From: Taeniopygia guttata
Taxonomy: Eukaryota > Chordata > Aves > Passeriformes > Estrildidae
Length of the DNA stretch: 64,000 bases
Direction of reading: 5' to 3'
Assembly (NCBI RefSeq): GCF_048771995.1
Contig: NC_133063.1
Coordinates: 69,631,514 to 69,695,513 of the forward strand
Part shown: piece by piece, positions 50,932 through 63,035 of the stretch
Layout: every line of letters begins with the position of its first letter
Numbering within the stretch: the first letter of the stretch is position 1
Translations under genes and position numbers: made by a program
The notes under the pieces: generated by a model
Seen by the model: only the letters and a program-made list of their open reading frames with translations
The model's database searches: none
What the model was told of the DNA's origin: nothing

Positions 50932-52410
50932 AATCGCAGAATCACGGGATACACTGAATTGGAAAGTCAATCAGGATCATCAAAGTTCAACTCCTGACTA
51001 TCCCAAGAGTCACATCATGTACCTGAGAGCATTGTCCAAATGCTTCTTGAACAGTGTTAGGCTTGGTGCTCTGACCACTTCCTTGGGGAGCCTCTTACAG
51101 TGCCCAGCCACACACCGGGGGAAGAACACTTCCATGATATCCAGCCTAAACCTCCCCTGGCATGACTTCAGGCCATTCCCTCGGGTCCTGTCACTGGTCA
51201 CCACAGAGATTTCCTTTTCCCCTCATGAGGATGCTGAAGACCACCCTTCAGTCAGGCTGAACTGACCAAGTAACCTCAGCCACTCCTCACGTAGCTTCTC
51301 CTCCAGACCTCTCATCCTCCTCATCACCCTCCTATGGGCAGGAGGCATCCTCTTTTATTGTGGCACCCAGAGCTGTCCCCAGCACTTGAGGTGAGGCTGC
51401 CCCAGCTCAGAGCAGGACAATCCCCTCCCTTGCCTGGCTGGCCATGCTATCCCCAGGACACGGCTGGCCCTCCTGGCTGCCAGCGCACTGCCACCTCATG
51501 CTCCACTTTCCACAGAGCAGGACCCTGACATCCTTTCCTGCAGTACTGCTCTTCAGCCTCACTCCCTAGTCTATACACACATCCAGGGTTGTCTCATCTC
51601 AGGGCCAGAATCTGACACCTTCCCTTGTTAAACTTCATTTGTTTGGTGACCTGCAATTTGCTGAGGTAGCCCTGCAGGGCCTCTCTGCTTTCACAGAAGT
51701 CAACAGCTCCTCCCAGTTTAATGTCTTCAGCAAACGTACTTAGCATTCAAAATCATTAAGATGTTGAAGAGCATCTAAGCCCTAAGTTAGAGTCCTGTGG
51801 AACCCCACTAGTGACAGGTCACCAGCCTGATGCCACCCCATTCACTGTAACCCTTTGTGCAGCCCACCAGCCATCATCGATCACATGATGTGTTTATTCA
51901 GCTGAATGCTGGACATTTTGTACAATTTCAGGATCATGGGAGGTGATCATTCACATAGCCATGGTCCTCCAGCTTCAGGCAGTGGGATCCCCTTTGTCCC
52001 TTGCTAGTGCTGAAAGGAGAGGCAAAGAAAGTGTTGAACATCTCTGTCTTGTCCATGTCCTTGTTTGTGAGGTGACTATACTCATTGTCACCTTAATATA
52101 ATAGAAATAACATCAGGATGATGTCATTTCTACACTGCCTTTTGCCATTAATATATTTGAAAAAGCTTTTTACTGTTCCTGTCAATTGGGACCAGCTTCA
52201 TCTGCAGTTGAGCTTCAGCATGACTTATTTTCTCCCTGCAGTGGTGAGCAGCATCTCTGTAATCCTCCCACGTCACCTGACATTACTTCTGCTGAGCCTA
52301 CACCTTATTTTTGCCTCTACCTCCCAAAGGAGATTCCTGCTCAGCCAAGCCATCTTCTGTCTCACCTGCTTGACTTCTGACATTTGGGAATTGCCTATGC
52401 CCTAAGATGG
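50932..52410 (-). mobile_element. CR1 LINE with missing RT core, minus orientation
   Basis: The 3' end is at 50,932 (CGCAGAATCACGGGAT antisense words). The ORF2 C-terminus ([38 protein letters not shown]) lies at 51,010-51,200. Antisense of the region after the RT YADD-type box (CR1: SKFADD) is at about 51,720-51,760. Antisense of the VPQGS-like block is at about 51,800-51,830. The linker between endonuclease and RT (KDMDKTEMFNTFFAS-like) is at 51,990-52,080. The segment resembling KAQLELNLA..KKCF is at 52,150-52,240. The N-terminal half of the RT domain is missing between about 51,910 and 51,950, so the copy carries an internal deletion as well as 5' truncation. Confidence 0.75.
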
Positions 52411-52640
52411 TGCTTAAAATGTGACCAGCACTGACAGACCCCAGCACCTGCAAAAGCATTTTCACATGTTACCTTACTGACTGATTTCCTGAGCAGCCAG
52501 AAGTCTGCTCTCCTGTTCTCCTCATGTCCAGAGCCAAAGTACCGAGTGTATTCATTTTGGAACTGCTTTTACTTCAGCTGCAGCTGAAGTAAAATATTCC
52601 AAGTTAAATTTCACTGGACTATTACTACAGGGATTACTTA

Positions 52641-52835
52641 GAATCACAGAATTATCAAAGTCGGAAGAGACCTATAAGATCATCAAGTCCAACCATCCAT
52701 CCACCACTGCCACTGTCACCTCTAAATCCAAACCACATCATCCAGTGCCAGGTCCACACGCCCCTGAAACATCTTCAGGGATGGTGACTCTATCACTTCC
52801 CTGAGCAACTTATTGCAAAGGACTCTTTTGATCCA
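52641..52835 (-). mobile_element. CR1 LINE 3'-end fragment
   Basis: GAATCACAGAATTATCAAAGTCGGAAGAGACC followed by AAGATCATCAAGTCCAACC is the antisense of a typical CR1 3' terminus. The fragment continues through the TCTCACCATCCCTGAAG region and stops. No ORF2 part is present. It lies in the same orientation as the larger CR1 at 50,932-52,410 and about 230 bases beyond that copy's 5' end. Confidence 0.85.
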
Positions 52836-54857
52836 AGTTCTAAGAATGTAGTCAGCACTGATTATATTAATTTTGTTCAAGAGATTACCTCAGAGGCCTA
52901 AATGAGCAGCCCACCTGCAAGGAGTTTCTCACCCCAAAGCAGTTAGAAAAGTTAGTTTCAGTGAAAACAGGATTGTGAGGTTTTAAAAAGCACTACCATT
53001 CTCTTCAATCCAGGTATGGCCTCCTGAAATTGTATGCAAGGGAAGTCACTCAACCTCACCTTGATAGCACCCAACTGCATCCAAAAGTTTTTCATCCATG
53101 GTTGATCATTCTGCATCTCATGGAGAAAGCCCCACAAATCTGAACAATCCCCTCGGCTCAGAACCTCCTCTTTACCGCAGACAAAGTAGGAGCAAAAGAA
53201 AAATGCCAGAAAGCTCTTCAAACTTTTTCTTTAGAAAAACAGGGTAGACTAACAAATGCACCATGGTAGTCATGGCATCCTCTTGGCACAGCTTCTACAG
53301 GATTAAGACTACCATTCCTTCTTTACTGTAAGATTCAGAGGTGGAGCAGAGGGAGGTGTGTCTGACAGTAAGGACCACAACTTCATTTAGAAATTACTTG
53401 AGGAGGAAGTTTCTGTCATGAACCAGGCTTTCAGGATGAACATATTTATGGTGCTTGTGCAAGGCAGTCTACAGGACATGTTGCTCCCTGGAGGTGCCTT
53501 GCAGTCAAGGTAGGAGCAAGTTGAGGAACAGCTTCTTTTCAAAAATCCAGCCTGTAGTGGAACTCTTCAGCCTGGAAGCCAGACAATATCTCCTTCAAAC
53601 CATGGAGAGACAAGGATCCTCAGGACAAACTGAAAGGGATATAATTGCTTATTTTCTCTTTTTGTACTACATTACTGATAATATAGATTTAGCAGTGAAA
53701 TACCTGTGATTTTCCACTGAATCTCCCATAAAACTCAAAACTAAAGTCTTTACTAAATCAGGTGTCATACTTGTTTTTCTTTGCTCTGTGTACTGTAGGA
53801 AGCCTCAAATGTCAGAGAAAAATAATTATCAATTAAAGGAAGTAAATAATAAAAATCCCAGAATCTTGTCCTTGAAAGATGGGATCAAAATGTCAACAGC
53901 ACAAAACCAACAGCTACTCTTTTTCAAAGGTCAGGCCTGTTATTTTCAGTTACACCAGAAGCATTCATTTCCTACCTTTCACCAAGATTCATCAGCGTCC
54001 TGGATTTGCCACAGGTTTGGCTATGAGAAAAAAAATGGGTTACTTTGGGGTTTCCTCTTCCATCCTCTTCTCCTGAAGAGTTATCTTTGAAAACATAACA
54101 CCTTTAGAATCCATGTGTCAATCCCAGTGACTTTACACTGATGGAGTTAGTAGCACTACATCAGAGAATTAAGATTTTGTAAAAAGATTGATATCAAAAG
54201 CAGGATGTGATATTTCATCTCCTCATCCATCCAAATCCTCAATAGCAGCATTCTGCATTTACATTCCAGATGGCACCACAGATCCATTACAAAGCTGTTT
54301 TTTTTTTTGTTTTTTCCTTTTCTGTTATACTATTAACAAGAGATTCATTCAGAACACGTAATATTCAAGCAGTTGACATTTTACCCTACACATCACTTGA
54401 GGCAAGTAAGGGTCAGAGACTGGTTTTGCTACATGAAATCACGTGGATTTTCTTTATTAGTGTTTTCAGTCTCACAAGATCAAGCAACTTTATCAAGCAA
54501 GCTTCAGTTATCTTCCTCTTCCAGAAGTGAAGCTTTTCTTCAGGAAAACACATTATTTGATAAGGAACTTTACAACATTTCAGAGTGCAAGAGGGCTGGC
54601 ATGTTTTTTGAGAACTTGACAGACTGTGATAGCATCCACTTACTGTTTTACACACATGGATATTTACAGAAACTTCTCTGCACTTCTTTCACCTTTGAAA
54701 TTCCTATTGAGTTCATGTGGGTTAACTTGCCCAAATTAGCAAGTTTATGCTCCTCACTGTTCATTCTTCCTGTTACCCTTTATTTTCCCCTCCACAAAAA
54801 CTGTGTTACTTCAAACTTTAACGGGTCCAGTAAAACCAACTAGATCCTTCTGGCACC

Positions 54858-55105
54858 AATCACAGAATGCCTGAGTTTGGAAGGCACCTCTGGAGGTCCT
54901 GTGGTCTAACCCCCTGGTGCAGCAGAGCCATTTGGAGCTGGTTTGCCCATGACTGTGTCCAAATGGCTTTTGCAGATCTCCATTGGGGGAGACTCGACAA
55001 ACTCTCTGGGCACCCTGTGCCAGTGCCCAGTCATCCTCACAGAAAAAAGGGTTTCCTGATGTTCAGAGAGCACAGTCTGTTTCAGTCTGTGGTCACTCTG
55101 GTCCA
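54858..55105 (-). mobile_element. CR1 LINE 3'-end fragment
   Basis: AATCACAGAATGCCTGAGTTTGGAAGG, GTGGTCTAACCCCCTGG, GACTGTGTCCAAATGGCTTTTG and CCAGTGCCCAGTCATCCTCACAG are antisense CR1 3' region words in the right order. It is truncated before ORF2. Confidence 0.85.
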
Positions 55106-56039
55106 GTCACTAGGCACTACCATGGAAAAATATATAGACGGGTCAGATTTTTACCGTAATTAGGAAAAATACAGAAGCAGCCCCACACTAGCTAAAAAAT
55201 ATCAATGTTAATACATTTCATTTGACTTCCTAATGAAATGGATGTCGATCACTCACACCATCTGTTCTTTCCTATTTTCTTTTGAGTCTGTCAGCCATTT
55301 TCACCATACTTAGAGCCCTGTGCATAGCTTCAAAGACAAGTGAAAATTTAAAAGTGTTTAATCCTTCAAACTCAAAAAAATTTGTAGAGGGACAGAGAGG
55401 CTCAGATTAATGATTTATTGGACAAATGACAAGCAGAACACAGTTCTTATACCACCTTGCTCTTTTGGCAGTAACTAACTGCTGGTACATAATAGTACCC
55501 AGACCTCTGAATCAATCACAGACTGCCATTTCTTGCCTGACCTTGTAAATGGAATTACTACAGTGTTAACACAGGCAAAGGCCAGGCTTCATTAGTTGTG
55601 CAACCCATGGGACTTACCCTCTTTTTTTTTGCAGTATTTGCTACTCATATAGAATTAAACTGTACTTACCTTAATCTAAGACACTTTGGTCCACATATAC
55701 TATTTTGTGCAGTGTTAAAATGATGCAAAAAGTTGCATAAACAAAGCTGTAGTAAATACATGCAAAAATGCCAGTTCCCTGTAACAAACTAAGCAGCCTT
55801 AGATCAAAACATGTTTGAATCTAGAAACAGTCTGCCCACTCTAGGAGCTTGTACTTATTGGGCTGTCTCTCAGAGTCTCAGAGCCCATGTAATTAATCAA
55901 GAAATATCAGATTTTTCTGCTGCTTTTTAAGAGGGAAGGATGCAGAAGGAAATGAGAAGTTGTACCCTTGCCCTTTTCATGCTAATTAATGCATTCAGAA
56001 GCCGTACTGAAAGGAATTTAAACTCGTGATAGTCATAAG

Positions 56040-56127
56040 AGGACAGATCAAAGGAGAAAAAACCAGACCAAGTCAAAGAAAGCTGCATATGCCTGCAGTT
56101 AACAGACAGAATACAGGTCTGAAGGAG
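56040..56127 (+). other. MLANA: MLANA non-coding exon 1 (candidate)
   Basis: A purine-rich, ATG-poor stretch ends at a strong donor (GAAGGAG|GTAAGA), about 860 bases before the first coding exon. Mammalian MLANA begins with a short untranslated exon, so this is the best candidate. The 5' edge is arbitrary. RNA evidence would decide. Confidence 0.4.
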
Positions 56128-57012
56128 GTAAGATTTATATTTTTTGTTTTACATAAAATTTTCAGCTTTGCTTAAAAATTATGCTTTAGAAGAGGCTTGG
56201 CTTTCTCTAAGGTGAACTCAAAATATTTTCTTTCTTTGGCTAGAACTATCTTCAGCAAAGTCATTGTGTTTTCTAATTTACCTGTTTAGGGTAGGTAGAT
56301 TAGTGGGATACAATCAAGTAGGATCTGTTGTGCTCTTCACATTACAGAAACATGATTACGTGTGGATTTCTTCTTCACTATTCTTGATTGAATAGATTTT
56401 TAATTGTTCAGATAGCTGTGATTACCACCTTAAGACTGGGAATAAAGATTGTAATACAAATTCCCTACACATCTGAGTATAGATTGTTATTAGACATAAA
56501 TCAGTATTCCCATTTGAAATTCAACAGATCTCTGAGTGTCTCTTGTGACTGAAAACCTATACCCTGAGTGTTTACAGGGAATTACAGAATAGAAAAACAA
56601 CTATCTTAAAGAACAATATTAGTTTTTCTTCTAAATAGTTTTTCTTGTCCAGGTAAATTGCCTTTTTTTCCTGTATTCCAGAATTTGCTTCAGAAGTCTG
56701 CCATCACTTGGTACCTAAACAGACCACAGAAAATTCTGCAAATTCTGTTACACTTGGTTGCAAACACCTTGATGTCAGTGGTGATACTAATATGTAGATT
56801 ATAGTTATGGTTTTGACCTTTATCGTAAATTGGGACAGTTGTGTGTGTATATAACTCTACTTGATTCTGAAGATATCAGATTATCCTGCCTCTCCAAAAT
56901 GCTCCCATTACAACAAAGAAGCTTAAAATACTAAGCTTCAGTGGTAATAGATTATTTATCACACTAACAAGTGTTTATACCCTGTAGGTTTAAACAGGAC
57001 CAACCTCACAAA

Positions 57013-60000
57013 ATGCCCAGAGGACATAACCACCTGGACAGCAACTACGTCAGAGGGAAAGGATATGTCTATTTTGCAGCAGAAGAGTAAGTGTAAATCA
57101 AAACCTATGTTAGCATATAAGCTGGTGAAAGAATTTGTATTGAAGGAAAACGAGAAAATTGTACCAAAAAAAGTTACTGTTGTATATAGATGGAGTGCCT
57201 TTTAATTATCTTGTAGTTCTCTCTAATGTTTGTCATAGTGCAACCTTAGACAGCCCCCAATGATAACAAAAATTAGAATTGCAGAATTCAAGAATCTAGA
57301 GTAAAATCATATGATCACAAAGTCATCGGCCTTTACCAGGTTTATTGAGGCTTATTTAGAATTTACTTTTAAGGCTGTTGCAAGGTGATCTGTATACTAA
57401 ATCTCTAGATGCACAGACCTCTCTTAGGAACCTCAAAGGGACATTGTCTCACCCTAAAGAATGGCAGAAACCCCCCAGAGAAATGGTTAAAAAAAAAAGA
57501 GCAAATGATGTCAGAGCCATACAAATGTGACTCCTAAATTATATCTTGCAAATACTTTTTATCTTTGAATTACAATAAAATACATTTGGTTTGGAATTAT
57601 TGGAGACATTACCCAACTGGTGATGTTTTATTACATCAGACAAGTAATTCCAGTGTGCTTGGGATATCTGTACGTGAATTGTGCCGCTAGTATTGTCTCA
57701 CTGGGCCCCAAACTTAATTGACTTGTTGCAAACACTCATACTGCAAGATAGCTGCTCTTCCACCAGCCCTGGCAAGAAGAATAAACAAAGGGGGAAGCTC
57801 TCCAATAGTCCATTCAAAGGAGTTCAAGTCTTAAAAAAAACCCAACAAAAACAAAACAAAACAAAAAAGCTGGTTAGTCATGTTTCAGCACTTGAAACTA
57901 AGCACACTAACTACTGTGCATTCTAGTGACTGCATCTGTAAGTAGTTTTTCTAGATATGGAAAATTGACCTCTCCTTCCAGTACCAGAAGTATTCTAGAT
58001 ATGAGCCCAGATTCCTAGCAGCACAACTTCATCTTTATCTCGAATGGCAAGAAATTACATACACACTTTCCACACTAGCCTCTGAGTAGTTAGGGAAGGA
58101 GTTAGATGGCAAATGTGCAGTCAAAAGTACCGGTTCCAGAAATACATTCTGGGTTATCTCATAAATTTGCCCTAAACCAGGACATGGGCATACAGGCTAA
58201 TGGATAGATAAAACAACACAACATGTGACAAGCAGGAAGTCTAAAAATGTAGAGAGGGCACCAGCTGCCTGGGGAAGTAGTCCCTCCAGGTTTCAACTGT
58301 TCTGGTGAGAGTAGAAAAACCAGTGGAGCCATCTCACAACTTTGGCTGCACCAGAAAGTGACTGCTGTGAGCTCTGTTCTTGCATTAAACAGTCCTGCAG
58401 GCCACACAAAGTCTTCAAGGGGCAGAAGCAACTTACAAGATCCACATACTTTGGAAAAAGAAAATCCCTTGTCTCCAAGGGGCTTCATGTTTCCAATAGC
58501 ACAAAGGAAGTTGAGACAGAAAGGCAGCCTGTTCTGCTACACAAATCTGCTTGCATCTCCTTTCAGGCTCTTTAGTTCACAAGGAAATGTTCCTTTCTGA
58601 AACTTGGAGTCTGTGAAAATTACCACAAATAGATATAACAACTTTCTGGTAAGTCACATATGCCTCTATTCAGTCCCAGTGGAAAAGCCTAGGGTAATTA
58701 CTGCAAGACAACTAGGCGTAAGAGATACAGAAGTATGTTAGAATAGGTTTATTCTGATTCACATAGCAATTTCCCCCCCCATACTCTTTTCCCTTTAATT
58801 CTTTCATATATTCTTCTGTTCCTGAACAGGGAAAGAACCAAAAAAAAAAAATAGGGAACGCATTCAGTATTTCTCAACAGGGAGGATATTAACACTAAAG
58901 GAAGGCTTTTTGTGACTACGAAATTTGAAATTACTTTGTCAGCTTGCTTTTTGACTTAAAGTGGAAATGCTGCTTCTGCCAAGTTCCCAGTGAGCAGTGG
59001 GAAGGATGTTTTACAGCACAGTTTGCATAGCATATTTTCCCTAAAACCACCCAGTGACACCAATAATGTGCCTAGTATGTCATGCAAGAACGAAATCCTT
59101 ATAGAGCTCTTCATGAATGATTCAAAATTTCTTACTCATGTTTTAAGGTTGCAGTGTGCTTTATGTATCAAAAAACCCCTTCCTTCATTAGAAGTTATTG
59201 CAATATGATGCAATTAGGATACATTTTAAATACTTGCTACCTAGAGAAATTTAGCAAATAAACATGAGCTGCATCATTAGAGATGTGCCATTTAATTTAT
59301 TTCACATTCACTTGCAATATCACAATGCTGTGATTTGCAAGACTTACAGATAGGTATGTTTTTGGAATCAGTAGTCACTGGTAGATAATTATTTTCAACC
59401 ACATGTATTTTTAAAATGCTTAAGAGCTTGGTAGAGAAATTAGCTAACAGCTAAATGTATAGAAACTGATGGAAGTTATTGATAATTAGCCTATTTTCTG
59501 AGGCAAATTCTGCTCCATGCCTTCCTCTGATAAAAAGACACAAACTTTTTGTCTAAGCATACTTGCTCCTAGGAGGATGCATCTAGTTATGGTGCAAATT
59601 ATCTTGTTCTGCTTTCCCAACAGAGCTCTGGGTATTGGACTTTTCATTTTGGTGCTGGCAATTTTACTTGCCTTTGGCTGCTGGTATTACAAAAGACGTA
59701 ATGGCTACAAAAGTCTGCGGGTAAGTGTGGCAACTCATTTTCTCTCATGGTATTATTTTGACAACATATTACCTTGACTTGCATGACATTAATGCAGAGA
59801 ACATCAAATTTGCAACAGGACATCATTATCGCAGGCAGTATTTACACTGACATATGTCACAGACAAAATCACACAATATGAAACACAACCTGTCCTGAAG
59901 AACTTGCAAGTCACACAAAGGGGTAAGAGGAACCAGGAGGAAAGGGACATGAAACCAGTTGCCCAACATATCAGTAAAAAAATTTATCTGTAGATTTTGT

Positions 60001-62906
60001 AAAATCAGTAAAAAAAATTATTTGTAGGAAGCATTCTTTTTAAATTGATACAAAACAAAGAGACATTCAGTATCGTTTCATTTAAATAAAAGTAATATAT
60101 TCACTCTTCATAAGATTTACCCCTAAATAAGGACAGATGTGATTAGAATAAATCTAGGAAGCAGAAAAGAAAAATAACTATTACAAGTAGGTAAATATGC
60201 TCACCTATGGGTGATGTGTGATTCATCCATATAAAATTTGACAAAAGAAGTGGGATGGGTTTGAGATTTGTTTTCTAAAAACTACTTTAAAAATATTTTC
60301 ATTTGTGTCTTAGAAACTATTTTAAAAAAAGGTACAATCCTTCTCATAACAACTACTGTTAGAAGTCCCAAAGCTTTATTTTTTTGAATTTTTGCTCCCT
60401 CTCCTATGAAAGGGAGGTCTTTTTAATTCTTTAAAGTGAAAGTTTGTTATGGTTTAACCCCAGACAGAGATTAATCACACTTACTTATTTCCCACTGCCA
60501 CCCTGGTGTGGTGGTGAATTGGAAAGAAAAGGTGAACTTCATGGGTTAAATAAGAACAGCTCAGTAATTGAAACAAAATATAATCATGTACAATAATCAT
60601 CACAATGAAAAGGTGAGAAAGGAGTAAAACCCCAAAGGAACAAGTGACGCCCAAAACAGTTTCTCACCTCCCACAGCTGATGTCCATCTCATTCCTGAGC
60701 AAGTAGCCCCTCCCAGCCAAATCCCTTATTTTTACACTGAGCCTGATGTTCTCTTGTGTGGAACGTCCCTTTGGCTAGTCCAGGTCAGGTGTCTGAGCCA
60801 TGAGCCCTCCCAGCTTCTTGTGCACCCACTCTGTGGCAGACATGAGCCATTGAAATGTCCTTGACTTAGAGCAAGAGCTACTGAACAAAAACATTATGTT
60901 TAATAATCATTGTGTTATCAGCATTAGTCTCATAATGAATCCAAAACAAAGCACTGTACCACCTGTTTAAAAGAAAATGAACTCTACTCCAGCTGAAACC
61001 AGGACAAAGCTTTATGCAAATATGTGTTTTACAGTATCTTTTAGTTAACCTCATATTTTGAAGAAGATATAAGTAACTATTTGGGAATAAAAAACTCAGC
61101 AAAGCTCTTATCTAAGTCAGCAAATCCATTTCCTTGCTGTTTCTGGTAATTTTGTCCCATTCTCTTTCTGTCCAATTATCCAGTTATCTATCCAATACAT
61201 ATATCAACTGGCAGAATACCTAAAAGCTGAACTTTCATAGTGAAATGTTGCAAAAGAATGAAGGTAATACTCAAAAAATCCCTTGAAAATCAAACCAAAT
61301 TCCTGCTTTGTATATCCTGGAAAAAAGCATTATCTGTTTTTTAATTCCTTCTCATGACAGATTTCTACTGTTTTGACAATCATATTTTCCTTAGTCTATT
61401 TCTGGCTAGGGGAGAACTGGTACAGAATGTGTACAAAAGAAATGCTGAAAAAATAGAAAACAAAAAGGTTGGGGATTAAGGAAAGAAATAGCTGGCATAA
61501 AAAATAGAACGCATTTGGGTACATGAGAGATCAGTCCCTGCATCAGTCTGAAAAACATGGTAGTTATTTTTCTGGCAATGTAATTGGATTACACAGGGGA
61601 GAGAGAGCATATGTCTCAGCAGAGACAGAAAAAGTGTTGTTAGGTGAGGTATCTTTCTTACTTCCATTGAATCTTATTCCAGATTCTAATACATACTGTA
61701 TATGTGCTGCCAAATTTTGCTCCAACTTCACAGTCTCTTCTTCCTTTCACCTTCCCCATATTTCTTGTCACAGAGCAAAAGCTCTAGTGTGAGCACAATA
61801 CGGAACCTGGTAGGTGAGGGAGAAATACTGGACTGCAAAATGCCTCTGCAGAACTACAGAGACTTTAATTCTGTGGTAAGTTGCAACTCAAGATCTCACT
61901 TAAAACTGAGTAAGACATGGTGAGATAATATTGTTAAACAGGCACTTGATGATTTCTCCCATGGTGTATTCTCTCATGTTTTGAGTCTTCAGTGGTTCAA
62001 TATCAACTTAGAAAGTAGTATTTGGAAAAGATTGGACTGTGAAAAATAAAAAGAAAATTACATCTACTATTTAGAATGCCTATTTTAAAGTTATTGTCTT
62101 CAATTTATATTTATTCCTATATTGTATGACCATTTTGCAATTATTAGAATAATGCAAACCTGAATGCTGAAATATACTGAAAAACCCCCAAAAATTATAT
62201 CCCTACTGATTTTCTGCCATTCAGACAAACAACAAATGGATTGTGTCTGGTATGCTATACTCTGACAACCACTATCAGAGAATATTATAAAACGTCAATG
62301 TTTCATAATATTATGTTATCTCTTCTAATCATTATAGAATGATGAACATTTAAACTTTCAATTTTCAAAAAGGTAAATTAAGTGATAAGCATATAAATGG
62401 GTGTGTTTAAATTGCTTTAGAACCAAGAAGAGGCTAACCTTGAACAATTTAAAATAAGCTGCTCAAATTTTTACCACTAGAAATATGACAATATGCTTGC
62501 ATCATGACTCTTAAATAAAAGCTTCAGTATTTGTCTGAATTATCATACTAAAAATACCATATATATAAGAAAAATATTCTTGCCTTTATAACACCAAATT
62601 CTCTCTTTGGATGAACAATAGCAATAAAGTGAATCTGATGCAAAACCAGAAAACATACTACCTAAAAAGTAACATTAAAAACAGATACAATGAATGAGCT
62701 CAGCTTCTTTAAGTCATACAACTGTATCTAATATGTTGGTAAATAGCTTGCTGTATGTTTCTGTCATTTTCTTGTCATTTTCCCTGTAATTCAATTGGGA
62801 TTTTTTTAATCTTTCACAAACCTTTTCCTTACCATAGGTACCTGATGCTCCACCAGCTTATACCAAAATTGCTGCAGATCAATCACCACCACCTTATTCA
62901 CCATGA
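57013..62906 (+). CDS. MLANA: MLANA, Melan-A/MART-1, complete
   Basis: Small single-pass membrane protein of early melanosomes, known in mammals to support PMEL maturation. Coding exons 57,013-57,086, 59,624-59,720, 61,774-61,875 and 62,838-62,906 give 342 nt (113 aa plus TGA; human 118). The first coding exon starts at 56,988 with 25 untranslated bases. Residues 1-25 are a short lumenal leader without a cleavable signal. Then EEALGIGLFILVLAILLAFGCWYY is the TM anchor, followed by the basic stop-transfer KRRNGYKSL. The cytosolic tail contains VPDAPPAY and ends DQSPPPYSP. PPAY and PPPY are PPxY-type ligands for NEDD4-family WW domains, as in mammals. All junctions are GT-AG and in phase. The middle of the tail (STIRNLVGEGEILDCK) is bird-like and diverges from human. 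Confidence 0.96.
57831..57868 (+). repeat. A/C-rich tract (CAAAA)n in MLANA intron 2
   Basis: Runs of A with single C or CCC interruptions (AAAACCCAACAAAAACAAAAC). It is a short low-complexity tract resembling the longer ones elsewhere in the window. Confidence 0.75.
60445..61006 (-). mobile_element. Solo LTR of an endogenous retrovirus (fossil), antisense in MLANA intron 3
   Basis: On the minus strand it starts TGTCCTGGTTTCAGCTGGAG and ends GGGGTTAAACCATAACA. These are the edges of a widespread avian LTR. Internal landmarks in order are GTGTTATCAGCA, AAGAAGCTGGGAGGG, GGACTAGCCAAAGGGACGTTCC and a CCATGAAGTTCACC block (read antisense). It is about 562 bases long. The flanks read AAGTT (60,440-60,444) and AAGCT (61,007-61,011), a likely 5-base target duplication with one difference. 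No internal region remains. The intact edges and near-intact duplication suggest moderate age, younger than the LTR at 4.4 kb. Confidence 0.85.
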
Positions 62907-63035
62907 TACCATGAAATTTGAAACCCTAAACATACTGATTCCATTTACTCATGCTTGCTCTTTATTCCCTGTATATGCTTAACTTCCTTAAAGCTAAAAT
63001 CATATAAAATAAAACAATATGTTTTCATTAGCAGT
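62907..63035 (+). other. MLANA 3'UTR, proximal end
   Basis: AATAAA at 63,008-63,013 follows the stop by about 100 bases. Other AATAAA hexamers near 63,088 and 63,975 allow longer forms. The cleavage site is inferred. Confidence 0.5.

Larger units (their letters stand above)
48576..56035. other. SLC16A-gene 3'UTR and repeat-rich spacer before MLANA
   Basis: The first 1-1.3 kb is probably 3'UTR; AATAAA at 49,803-49,808 is one candidate signal. The spacer then holds CR1 fragments at 50,470-50,830, 50,932-52,410, 52,641-52,835 and 54,858-55,105. Between 52,410 and 52,640, and from 52,840 to 54,850, no gene or known repeat was recognised. The MLANA promoter must lie just before 56,040. A perfect CATGTG M-box for MITF was not seen in the preceding kilobase; only near-matches such as CATGTA and CATGCT occur. 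Confidence 0.55.

Noticed and set aside
54373-54843. 156-codon plus frame in the spacer before MLANA
   Set aside because: No domain, no splice-site support and low-complexity Ser/Leu/Phe content; consistent with a chance frame.
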